From Deltaproteobacteria bacterium SG8_13 (GTDB lineage Bacteria > Desulfobacterota > Desulfobacteria > Desulfobacterales > SG8-13): DNA of 64,000 nucleotides. This document shows positions 1 to 8,797 of the stretch, in pieces. How positions within the stretch are numbered: position 1 is the stretch's first letter; every line of letters begins with the position of its first letter. The position numbers were made by a program, and so were the translations under genes. Location of the stretch: contig LJNK01000022.1 of assembly GCA_001303025.1 (NCBI GenBank), positions 1 to 64,000 on the forward strand, written 5' to 3'. A model generated the notes under the pieces. The model saw nothing but the letters and a program-made list of their open reading frames with translations, did not search any database and had not been told where the DNA came from.

Positions 1-403
1 CAACCTTGCCGGTCTTTGCCGCCGCAACCAGCAGAGACGATTGCATGCACAGATAGGCCGGGATCTGAATCACGTCGACGACCTCGCCGGTGGCAGGAAC
101 CTGCTGGGGGTAATGGACGTCGGTGAGCACCGGCAGACCGAACTGTTCCTTGACCCGACCCAATATGCGCAGTCCTTCATCCAGGCCCGGCCCGTGATAA
201 TGCTCCAGGGAGCTTCGGTTGTCTTTCATAAAAGAGGACTTGAAGATGACCGGCAGCTGCAGTTTTTCCGACATCTTCTTCAATGCCTCTGCAGTTTGCA
301 TCATCAGTGCCTCATCTTCGATAACGCAGGGCCCTGAAATCAGAAACAGCCGGTCGGCCCCGCACTCGACGCCGACCACGTGAACCTTTTTTTTGGGTGT
401 CAT
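1..403 (-). CDS. kdsA: 3-deoxy-8-phosphooctulonate (KDO-8-P) synthase, truncated by left window edge
   Basis: Reverse translation MTPKKKVHVVGVECGADRLFLISGPCVIEDEALMMQTAEALKKM...IFKSSFMKDNRSS...GLRILGRVKEQFGLPVLTDVH matches the KdsA N-terminal region. Confidence 0.93.
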   Translation of the reverse strand, partial: MTPKKKVHVVGVECGADRLFLISGPCVIEDEALMMQTAEALKKMSEKLQLPVIFKSSFMKDNRSSLEHYHGPGLDEGLRILGRVKEQFGLPVLTDVHYPQQVPATGEVVDVIQIPAYLCMQSSLLVAAAKTGKV

Positions 404-645
404 TTTTTCCTCACAGCTTCTTGATGATGCGGCGTCGATCGGATCTTACGAAGGATCCCGATTGTGGCACAAGACAGACGCGACTGCAGCACCGCACGAT
501 GCGGAAAAGCTAAGGAAAAGGAAGTAAAATGTCAAGCAGATTTCTCCCGTCGCTGTGACAAGTCCTTTTATTTCCGGCAGATCCGTCGGGTACATACCGC
601 CCCGCCATCCGTCTCGTCATCGCTTTTTTGATACCGGCGGCCGGC

Positions 646-674
646 TTGACAGTCCCCCGGGACAACCGGTATAT
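646..674 (+). promoter_or_regulatory. candidate sigma70 promoter upstream of waaF
   Basis: TTGACA (646-651), 17-bp spacer, GTATAT (669-674); upstream of the 743 start. Confidence 0.4.
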
Positions 675-742
675 CTGCTCTATCATCGCAGTCTTGCTGA
701 CGCGAAAAGGATACACCCTGTGCGCAAAAAGAAACCGAGAAG

Positions 743-1747
743 ATGAATATATTGCTGGTCCAGACTAGCTGGCTCGGAGACACTGTCCTGTCCACTCCGG
801 TCATAGCGGGTATCAAATCGATTCACCCCGGTGCTGAACTGTGGATGCTGACCACGGCGCTGTCGGCAGACCTGTTGAGAGCAGATCCACTGCTGGCCGG
901 TATCATCACCTATGACAAACGTGGTCGGGACAGCGGTTTTTCAGGCTTTGCCCGCACATGCCGCCGCATCCGCGGTCTGAATTTTCAGCGCGCTTATTCC
1001 CTGCACAAATCCTACCGCACTGCCCTGCTGCTCTGGTATAGCCGGATACCTGAGCGAATCGGATTTGAAAATGCCCGCCTGGCTTTTCTTTACCACATCC
1101 GCAACCCGCGGCCGGCATCCGAACACGATGTCATCCGCAACCTTTCCATTCTTTCTGCACAGGCTCCTGCAGAAGCGTTGAACCCGCAACTGCGGCTCTT
1201 TCCGCCCGATGTTGAAGATGCCCGGCCGCCGGTAAGAGAGTTCCTAAGTCATATCCGGGATTTCGCCATCTTGGTGCCCGGCAGCGCCTGGGCCACGAAA
1301 ATGTGGCCATGGGAAGGTTATCGCCAGGTAGCTGTCCGGCTGCTGGAGAGGGGGGTGCCGGTGGCGCTTTTAGGTGCCAGCGCGGAAATTCCGGTGGCTG
1401 AAAAGGTGGCCCGGGGGCTCGATGTCGTCAACCTGGCGGGAAAGACGAACATCGCCGAAGCCATGTTGATGGTGAGCAGGGCCCGGTTAATGGTCTGCAA
1501 CGACAGCATGGCGATGCACCTGGCATCGGCATTTCAGATCCCGACCGTTGCCATATTTTGCTCTACATCACCGGCGTTTGGATTCGGTCCCTGGCAAAAC
1601 CGTGCCATCGTAGTGCAGCGGGAGGACCTGCCATGCAAGCCTTGCGGGCCGCATGGCTTCAAACGATGTCCAAACGACACGCAGACCTGCATGCAAGATC
1701 TTCCCGCCTCCCGGGTTTGGGAGGCGGTGGACAAGCTGCTCGCCTGA
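743..1747 (+). CDS. waaF: ADP-heptose:LPS heptosyltransferase II (GT9)
   Basis: MNILLVQTSWLGDTVLSTPVIAGIK..., LVPGSAWATKMWPWEGYRQVA, NDSMAMHLASAFQIPTVAIFCSTSPAFGFGPW. Confidence 0.9.
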   Translation: MNILLVQTSWLGDTVLSTPVIAGIKSIHPGAELWMLTTALSADLLRADPLLAGIITYDKRGRDSGFSGFARTCRRIRGLNFQRAYSLHKSYRTALLLWYSRIPERIGFENARLAFLYHIRNPRPASEHDVIRNLSILSAQAPAEALNPQLRLFPPDVEDARPPVREFLSHIRDFAILVPGSAWATKMWPWEGYRQVAVRLLERGVPVALLGASAEIPVAEKVARGLDVVNLAGKTNIAEAMLMVSRARLMVCNDSMAMHLASAFQIPTVAIFCSTSPAFGFGPWQNRAIVVQREDLPCKPCGPHGFKRCPNDTQTCMQDLPASRVWEAVDKLLA

Positions 1748-1753
1748 CGGTGA

Positions 1754-1783
1754 TTGACACCGGCAGTCTGATTTCCCTATGCT
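1754..1783 (+). promoter_or_regulatory. candidate sigma70 promoter for the kdkA-like gene
   Basis: TTGACA (1754-1759), 18-bp spacer, TATGCT (1778-1783). Confidence 0.35.
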
Positions 1784-1909
1784 ATGGTAGATAACGAATC
1801 AGCGGCATTTGTTTGTACCGCCGACGGTATAAACCCGCCCCAAGCTCTGTGAAAGAGGCATCAAAGGGTATACCGGATCCCAACAACCATTAGGTATTCA
1901 TCGCGGTCG

Positions 1910-2605
1910 ATGGCAGAGATTCACTACAGCTCATTCGATACGGTCCGATTCGGGTCCTGCCAGCCCCTGGAACAAATGCAGCTACAGGATCTGGTAGGCC
2001 TGTTCGATCGGTCGACGCCGGCAGCCGGATCGGTGCTCGGGGGCAGAACGTCCGTCGTGCGCTATCAGCTGGACAGTGTCGGTCCGGTGGTCATCAAGTA
2101 CTACCGGCGCGGCGGTATCATCAGCCGGTTCAATGAAAAAACCTATCTGCGGTTCGGGAAAACCCGCGGGCAGCGGGAATATGAAATGATGGCGCATGTG
2201 CGCCGGATTGGGGTCCGGGCCCCACGTCCGGTGGCTTTTGCCCATCGGGGGTTTTTGTTCTATCACTGCTGGCTGGTGACCGGCGAAGTCGAACAGCACC
2301 GGACGCTCGCCGAGCTGAGCCTGGCCGATCCGCAACAGGCCTTGAGGCTAACCGCAGCAGTGGCCGCCGAAATCAACCGGCTGGTCGACCATCACCTCCA
2401 CCATGTCGATCTGCACCCGGGCAATGTGCTGGTAGATCGCCGGCAGCAGGTTATTCTCATCGATTTCGACAAGACCCGCCGCATCCGATCGGACCCTGCA
2501 GCACTGCGCCACCGATACCTGCAACGCTGGCGGCGCGCCGTGGCCAAACACCGCCTGCCGGCCGAACTCTCCCAGGCGCTGGAGGCAGCGCTTTTTAAAG
2601 GTTGA
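1910..2605 (+). CDS. kdkA: 3-deoxy-D-manno-octulosonic acid (Kdo) kinase-like protein
   Basis: LGGRTSVVRYQLDSVGPVVIKYYRRGG...REYEMM...HHVDLHPGNVLVDRRQQVILIDFDKTRR; small LPS-kinase fold inside an LPS cluster. Confidence 0.8.
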   Translation: MAEIHYSSFDTVRFGSCQPLEQMQLQDLVGLFDRSTPAAGSVLGGRTSVVRYQLDSVGPVVIKYYRRGGIISRFNEKTYLRFGKTRGQREYEMMAHVRRIGVRAPRPVAFAHRGFLFYHCWLVTGEVEQHRTLAELSLADPQQALRLTAAVAAEINRLVDHHLHHVDLHPGNVLVDRRQQVILIDFDKTRRIRSDPAALRHRYLQRWRRAVAKHRLPAELSQALEAALFKG

Positions 2606-2756
2606 TGCGAATAATTCGTCTGCAGGCGAAGGGATCGACCGGTGGCGGGCACAAATACCGCTCGTAAAATGATTCCCGGCAAGTGTCCGGTCGGCGGGAT
2701 TCATTTTTTTATCTCCGGTTCCGTCGACCCCTGGTGGATCAGTTCGGCACCGCAGA

Positions 2757-3140
2757 TCACCGCTGCTTGTAGTCCACGTATTCTTTCTCTTCGATCAGCT
2801 CCGAACCGCAGGAAAGGTTGATCTTTCTTTTCAGCTCATAGCGCTGATCATTTTGAATATACACACTTCGGGCCAGCTCGATGAATTCGTCGTCGAACTG
2901 TTTTTTCGCTTCCTTGAGACGGATTTTGTCCTCTATATCCCAGAGAATCAGATTGACCGACAGCAGTCCTTTGAATTCGTCCGAATCAATTGCAATCCCG
3001 ACTGCCTCCATCGATTCGCGAAGAATTTCGTATTCCCTGCGGATGTTGGCCAGTTTTTCCTCGTTTTTTATTTTCTGCAGCTTGATCGACAAAATGGTCA
3101 CCTTGTCCACCAGCTCGCCCACGGAGATCTCGATTCTCAT
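2757..3140 (-). CDS. DUF6165-like hypothetical protein
   Basis: MRIEISVGELVDKVTILSIKLQKIKNEEKLANIRREYEIL...; family often found next to LPS glycosyltransferases. Confidence 0.7.
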   Translation of the reverse strand: MRIEISVGELVDKVTILSIKLQKIKNEEKLANIRREYEILRESMEAVGIAIDSDEFKGLLSVNLILWDIEDKIRLKEAKKQFDDEFIELARSVYIQNDQRYELKRKINLSCGSELIEEKEYVDYKQR

Positions 3141-3315
3141 ACCTGCTCCTTGCGCCTGCGGAATAAATGTTTTTGGGTGTTTATACCGAGAGACGACGGT
3201 GTGTCAAGCATCCGCGGATTTCGGCAACACAGCGGACAAACTTGCCGTTGACATGCGCCGGTGTCTCCGATAGTGGAGGGGCGGGATCCCCACCGATAGA
3301 AACAGGAGCATCGAC

Positions 3316-4236
3316 ATGTTCATCTCCGGGTTGACCATCATCCGCAATGGCGTCCGGCTCGACTACCCTTTCCTGGAAGCGATCCGCTCCGCTCTGCCCA
3401 TCTGCGATGAATACGTGGTGGTGGTCGGTGACAGTGACGACCAGACCCTGGAGGCGATCGAAGGATTGGAGGACTCCAAAATGCGGGTGATTCAAAGCGC
3501 CTGGTCGAACCGGGTCAAACCTCAGCGATACGTTCTCTCCCAGCAGACCAACATCGGGCTGCACCTGTGCCGCGGCGACTGGGTGGTCTGCCTGCAGGGC
3601 AACGAAGTGCTGCACGAGTCCTCGCTGCCCGCGCTGGTCGGGCTCATGGAAAAACACAACCCTGACCGCAGCGTGGAGGCGCTGCTGCTCGAACGCCTGA
3701 CCTTCTGGGGGGACTATCACCACGTCATCGCCGTCTACCCGGAGCGGTTTAAATTTACACCGCGCATCGTCCGGCCGTATCTGGGCACCTATGCAATCCG
3801 CGATGCCATGAGTTTTGCCGTTTTTGACAACTTTTCCACCCGCGGCAGGTATCCGCGGGCGGTCGACACGGGAGAAAATATATTTCGCTACGGTTATGTA
3901 CAGACTGATCAGCAGCGCCGGCAGAAGATCAGCGAGGCGATCCATTTCGCAGATCATCCGGATACAGATATATCCGTTCAGTATTACTATCAGGAAGTCC
4001 CCAGGCAATTTGTCCGCCGGTTCACCGGCACGCACCCGGCGGTCATGGCGGAAAGGCTCGAAGCCACGCCAGACAGAATCTCACTGGAAGACGGGCGCTG
4101 GAGGGTGAAACCCACCCTCAAGGAGCGGCAGCGGATATGGGAAACAAGGTACTACGAGCGCTACGGTCTGCCGCGCCTGCGCAAGACCCGCTACTCGCTG
4201 GTGGGGAGCTACAAGCGCAAGCCGAAATGCTACTAG
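3316..4236 (+). CDS. glycosyltransferase (family 2-like)
   Basis: MFISGLTIIRNGVRLDYPFLEAIRSALPICDEYVVVVGDSDDQT..., CRGDWVVCLQGNEVLHE. Confidence 0.75.
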   Translation: MFISGLTIIRNGVRLDYPFLEAIRSALPICDEYVVVVGDSDDQTLEAIEGLEDSKMRVIQSAWSNRVKPQRYVLSQQTNIGLHLCRGDWVVCLQGNEVLHESSLPALVGLMEKHNPDRSVEALLLERLTFWGDYHHVIAVYPERFKFTPRIVRPYLGTYAIRDAMSFAVFDNFSTRGRYPRAVDTGENIFRYGYVQTDQQRRQKISEAIHFADHPDTDISVQYYYQEVPRQFVRRFTGTHPAVMAERLEATPDRISLEDGRWRVKPTLKERQRIWETRYYERYGLPRLRKTRYSLVGSYKRKPKCY

Positions 4237-4256
4237 CGCTCATTGACCAAACGAGT

Positions 4257-5333
4257 CTATGCGTCCTGAACGCTGCAGTTCGTCAGTTTGTCAATCTTGG
4301 GAGCGGGCGGATATTTCTGCAGGGCCAGCTCGATTTTCTCCACCACATCACCGACCGATATTCTTTCCATACGCCCCGGTCGGGTGACCCGTCGAATGGG
4401 TGAATCTTCCTCGCCGGGATCGGCAAACCGGTTTATCAGCAAGTCGTGAAACGATCGATAGGGACCGCATCGTCGCGGATCCGAAAAGCCATACAACCCG
4501 ATGGTCGGTATCGCCATTGCCACCGCCGCATGCAGCGGGCCGGTATCCGGCGATACCACCAGCCGCGATCCGGAGAGCTGCAGGAGCGTGCGGCGAATCG
4601 GTTTTTCCAGGGCGACCGCCACGCGGCACCGGCAAAGGCGGCGGATCTCATCTGCGATCAGCCGCTCTTTTTGACTCGGTCCACCCAGCAAAAGCGCCTG
4701 GAGGCCGAATCGTGAATCGACATGATCGATCACCGCGGCATAGCGCTCTGCCGGCCAGTTTTTCTCGGCAACGGCGGCGGAGACGACGAAGCTGATCACC
4801 GGCCGGTCGAATTGTTTGAAAAAGCTTTTGCGCCAGCGATGCTCTTCCTCCGTGAAAGCAAAGTTCCACTCGATCGGATAATTTTGGATTTCGAGGAAAT
4901 CGAGAAATTCGAAATAGTGATCCTGGACGTGCTGGGTGGGGTGCTCGGTGATGGCCAGGCTGATGAACCATCCGTGCATCTCCCTGGCGCGCTTGCTGTC
5001 GAAGCCGAGCTTGTGTTCGGCACGAACCAGCGAAGAGATCAAACCGGCTTTGAAACTCACCTGGGGCAGCAAAAGCAAGTCGAAGCGCTCAGACTTCAGC
5101 TCCCGGTAGAGATTTCTCCATGCCTGCAAGCCTTCCCTGCGGTTGAACACGATGAAACGGTCCACGTTGGGCTGGTGCATAACCATTTCATAGGGAATTT
5201 TCTCCAGGATCCAGGTCAGATGGGCATCGGGGTATCCCTTGCGCAGGCCGTTTACCATGGCCAGCGCATGGACAACATCTCCCAGTGCCGATGTGCGAAT
5301 CAGGCAGATTTTTCGGGCATCGATTCTGGGCAT
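4257..5333 (-). CDS. glycosyltransferase family 9 / heptosyltransferase I-like
   Basis: ICLIRTSALGDVVHALAMVNGLRKGYPDAHLTWILE..., LVVSPDTGPLHAAVAMAIPTIGLYGFSDPRRCGPY. Confidence 0.85.
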   Translation of the reverse strand: MPRIDARKICLIRTSALGDVVHALAMVNGLRKGYPDAHLTWILEKIPYEMVMHQPNVDRFIVFNRREGLQAWRNLYRELKSERFDLLLLPQVSFKAGLISSLVRAEHKLGFDSKRAREMHGWFISLAITEHPTQHVQDHYFEFLDFLEIQNYPIEWNFAFTEEEHRWRKSFFKQFDRPVISFVVSAAVAEKNWPAERYAAVIDHVDSRFGLQALLLGGPSQKERLIADEIRRLCRCRVAVALEKPIRRTLLQLSGSRLVVSPDTGPLHAAVAMAIPTIGLYGFSDPRRCGPYRSFHDLLINRFADPGEEDSPIRRVTRPGRMERISVGDVVEKIELALQKYPPAPKIDKLTNCSVQDA

Positions 5334-5346
5334 GATTTCTCACCGC

Positions 5347-6492
5347 TCAGCCGGCCGGGCAGAGTCGTAACCGGAGTTGTTCAGCGAACCCCGGTGCATC
5401 CCCGCCAAGGTCGATGTCAACTCCCATCACCGCCAGCTCCAGTGGCCAGTCGACGTGTCGGGGCAATTTTACCCAGTCCTTGTCGGTAGTGCACAAGCAG
5501 TCGGCACCTGCAGAACGCGCTGCATCCAGTATGCGGCTCAGGTCATCAGTGGAGTAGGCGTGGTGGTCCCCAAATCCGATGAAACCGCTCACATCGATGC
5601 CCAAACCCGTCAAGCTGCGCTGGAATACTGCGTTGGCGGCGATGCCTGAAAATGCGAATACCCTGCGTCCGGCCAGCTGCCGAATTTCTAAAGCGCCCGG
5701 CCGGGACAACTGCTCCAAGGCCGCATTCTGCCCGGGCTGGATCCATACTCTCAACACCGGTGCATGCGCAGCCCGAAAAACCGGTCTATCCGGCAAACGA
5801 AACGGCAGCGTGCGGCAAGGATGCGAGCCTGTGTCTTTTTCTTTCGCGGTGGTTCGCGTAAAAACGAACAGGTCGGCACGACGCAGAGAAGACAACGGTT
5901 CCCGCAAAACTCCGCGGGGCAGCAGGTGGCTGTTTCCCAAAGGACGCTGGCTGTCCAGCAGGACCACATCGATGTCTCGGGCCAGCCGAACGTGCTGAAA
6001 CCCGTCATCGAGAATGATCACATCCGGGGCAAACCTTTGAATCGCCTGGAGGCCGATGCGGACCCGGTCGCGGCCCACCAGCACCGGCACCGATAACGGC
6101 ATCAGCCGCACAGCCATCAGAAAGGGCTCGTCACCGGCAGCCTCCGGCGAGGCAAGCAGTCGACTCCCGTCGCTTACAACTGCTCCGCGTCGCTCCGCAT
6201 CTCCTTTATACCCCCTGCTGATCACCGCAGCGCGCAAGCCCCAGCGATGGATCATTGCAGCGACATAAATCGCAAAGGGTGTTTTGCCCGTACCGCCGGC
6301 AGTGACGTTCCCGATGGAAATCACCTTGCAGGGCAGCCGGCGGGTTTTGAATATGCCGTGGCGATAACCGGCCAGGCGCACTTTTACCGCTACTGCGTAG
6401 ATCCTGGACAGTGCGTGGAGAAAAACTTCCAGCGGTGAAGAGTTCTGCGGGTCGTTATTGTCGAAAACGGCCTCTATCGCTTTGCGTGTCAT
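5347..6492 (-). CDS. lpxK: tetraacyldisaccharide 4'-kinase
   Basis: PCKVISIGNVTAGGTGKTPFAIYVA, VISRGYKGD, VGRDRVRIGLQAIQRFAPDVIILDDGFQHVRLARDIDVVLLD. Confidence 0.95.
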   Translation of the reverse strand: MTRKAIEAVFDNNDPQNSSPLEVFLHALSRIYAVAVKVRLAGYRHGIFKTRRLPCKVISIGNVTAGGTGKTPFAIYVAAMIHRWGLRAAVISRGYKGDAERRGAVVSDGSRLLASPEAAGDEPFLMAVRLMPLSVPVLVGRDRVRIGLQAIQRFAPDVIILDDGFQHVRLARDIDVVLLDSQRPLGNSHLLPRGVLREPLSSLRRADLFVFTRTTAKEKDTGSHPCRTLPFRLPDRPVFRAAHAPVLRVWIQPGQNAALEQLSRPGALEIRQLAGRRVFAFSGIAANAVFQRSLTGLGIDVSGFIGFGDHHAYSTDDLSRILDAARSAGADCLCTTDKDWVKLPRHVDWPLELAVMGVDIDLGGDAPGFAEQLRLRLCPAG

Positions 6493-6512
6493 ATGCGATG
6501 CACGATCCAGGA

Positions 6513-7604
6513 TTAGTACTCTACTTTCATCAGTACCAGAACAGCATAGCTCAGAAATATGAAATTCGCAATCCAGGCAGCGACGACAGGCGGCAGCATC
6601 TCACCGTATCCCAGCGACAGGCAGAAATTGTAAAGGATGGTGTAAAGAAAGGTCACGCCAAGGCCGAAGGCAATACTCATCGATATGTTGTGACCGCCCC
6701 GGCGTTTGTGCCGGATGCCGTAACCGGCCGCCAGCATGGACAGGATCAAACACACCATGGGAAATGCGAGCTTGGCATTCAGATCCACGCGGTAGTTTGT
6801 TGCATCGTATCCTTCGGCCTCAACGGCACGTATGTAAGTGATCAGCTCGAAAATGTTCAACTCCTCCGACTTTTTGGCCACGCGATTGAAATCCTCGGGC
6901 AGATAATCGAGCGGTTCGATGCGCTGCTCGAAGAAATCGATCTGATAATGCTCTTGCCGGGAATCGCTTGCAAGGCGTTGCTCCATCAGATCAGAAAATA
7001 CCCACTGTCCGTTTTTGTAAACCGCTGATTTGGCATCGACGCGCCGGGTGAGTCGAAACTGCTGATCGAAAAAGTACAGCGTGATACCCGATACCGTTTT
7101 ACTGCGGTGGCTGTAATGCCTGATGTGGGCAATGGAACGGTGGCTTTTGATCCAGATGTTTCGCTGGCGCGCTGACATGCCGGGTCTTTTTTTCACCTCC
7201 TCCATCCAAATCCGGTTCGCCTTGCTGAAAGTTACAGGAACGATCTGATCCGCCAGGAAAAACAGCAGCACGGCAAACAGTACAGATAATCCCAGCACGG
7301 TTCTGAGAAGATAAAACGCGCTCACACCTCCGCTGCGAAGGGCAACGAGTTCATTGTGCTTGCCCGTCAGCCCGAAGACGATCAGAATGGAAAGCAGGAT
7401 ACCGACCGGTGCGACCTGGGAAACAATGAAGGGTATTCGCAGCCAGAAAAACAGCATCGCTCTGGTAAACGGCAGACCGGCATCCATGAAATCGTCGATC
7501 TTTTCGAAGAAATCTACCGCCAGAAAGATGCCAACGATGGCAACCAAAATGATGCCGAAGTACCTCAAGAATTCACGGATTAAATACCGGTCGATAAGCG
7601 ACAT
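6513..7604 (-). CDS. lptG: LPS export permease LptG
   Basis: YjgP/YjgQ family; MSLIDRYLIREFLRYFGIILVAIVGIFLAVDFFEKIDDFM; tandem with lptF. Confidence 0.9.
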   Translation of the reverse strand: MSLIDRYLIREFLRYFGIILVAIVGIFLAVDFFEKIDDFMDAGLPFTRAMLFFWLRIPFIVSQVAPVGILLSILIVFGLTGKHNELVALRSGGVSAFYLLRTVLGLSVLFAVLLFFLADQIVPVTFSKANRIWMEEVKKRPGMSARQRNIWIKSHRSIAHIRHYSHRSKTVSGITLYFFDQQFRLTRRVDAKSAVYKNGQWVFSDLMEQRLASDSRQEHYQIDFFEQRIEPLDYLPEDFNRVAKKSEELNIFELITYIRAVEAEGYDATNYRVDLNAKLAFPMVCLILSMLAAGYGIRHKRRGGHNISMSIAFGLGVTFLYTILYNFCLSLGYGEMLPPVVAAWIANFIFLSYAVLVLMKVEY

Positions 7605-7619
7605 GGCAGCAGTGTTGTG

Positions 7620-8786
7620 TCAGGTTTGCATCGATCTGCGCAACGTTAACCGTTTGAAGATCCTCTCGAGCGTCACCGGATTCTCTCTGGCTGCCCTGAT
7701 CACCAGAAACACACCCAACGCTCCCATAACGATATCGGGCACCCACATGCCGATCACCGGTGGATACGCGCCGTTTTCGCCAAACACCATGCCGATGGAA
7801 AGCAGCACGTAATAAAACAGGAAAAACAGCAGTCCGAGCACCAGGCCTGAAGAGCGCCCGCCTCGCCGGGATTGGATTCCCAGAGGAACAGCCAGAATAC
7901 CAAGGGACAGGCAGGCGAGCGGGATGGAAAACTTCTTGTAGTATTCCATCAGGGACTTGTAATACCGCAGGTCTTTGTGCGGGTGGGTTTGAATGAACTG
8001 GCGCAGCTCGGCCAAAGACATCTCCTTGCGCCCTTTTTGCGGGCTGGCCGCGGTGACCGCTTTTTTCAAATCCAGCCGGACATTGTAAGTCTCGAAAGAG
8101 ACGGAATTGGCGCTGCGGTTTTCCACGTCCACCTGGTTGACCGTCCCGTCGTAGAGTCGGAGATGAAAGACCAGGCTGTCGGGTTCGCTGAGCAGTTTCC
8201 CGCGCGGGGCGATCACCGTGCTGGTCATCCGCTCGTCGCGTTTGTCTTCGATAAATACATCGATCAGCGCGCGGCTCTTTATGTCGATTTTGTTCACGTA
8301 CAGCATGACATCGTTGAAGCTGTCGTTAAACGTTCTTTCTTTCAAGCCGATGTCCAGGTTGGAAGAAAACACCTTGAAAGTCAGTTTTTTGATCGCCTGC
8401 CGGCCAACCGGTGTTCCATAAACCGCCATCGCATAAGCCAGCAGGCAGGCCAGCAGGCAGAACGCAAATATGGGCAGCACAAGACGATACACGCTGACAC
8501 CGCCGGATTTCAGGGCAACGATTTCGTTGTCTGCCGACATGCGCAGCATGGTGAGCAATACGGCCATCATGGTGGCCATCGGAATGACATAGGTAAGAAA
8601 ATAGGGAATCGAGAAGAGAAGGATCTGGGCGATTATTGTCAAACCGACTCCGTAGTTTACGATCAGGTCGGTGATCTTGAGCATCTCGGCCATCAGAAAC
8701 ACGAACGTGAAGAAGCCGAGGTTGATCACAAATGGAGGAATCAACTCCACAAAAATGTAGCGATCGATGATGGCAATTCTGCTCAT
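7620..8786 (-). CDS. lptF: LPS export permease LptF
   Basis: YjgP/YjgQ family; IIDRYIFVELIPPFVINLGFFTFVFLMAEMLKITDLIVNYG. Confidence 0.9.
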   Translation of the reverse strand: MSRIAIIDRYIFVELIPPFVINLGFFTFVFLMAEMLKITDLIVNYGVGLTIIAQILLFSIPYFLTYVIPMATMMAVLLTMLRMSADNEIVALKSGGVSVYRLVLPIFAFCLLACLLAYAMAVYGTPVGRQAIKKLTFKVFSSNLDIGLKERTFNDSFNDVMLYVNKIDIKSRALIDVFIEDKRDERMTSTVIAPRGKLLSEPDSLVFHLRLYDGTVNQVDVENRSANSVSFETYNVRLDLKKAVTAASPQKGRKEMSLAELRQFIQTHPHKDLRYYKSLMEYYKKFSIPLACLSLGILAVPLGIQSRRGGRSSGLVLGLLFFLFYYVLLSIGMVFGENGAYPPVIGMWVPDIVMGALGVFLVIRAARENPVTLERIFKRLTLRRSMQT

Positions 8787-8797
8787 AAATCTGCGGG

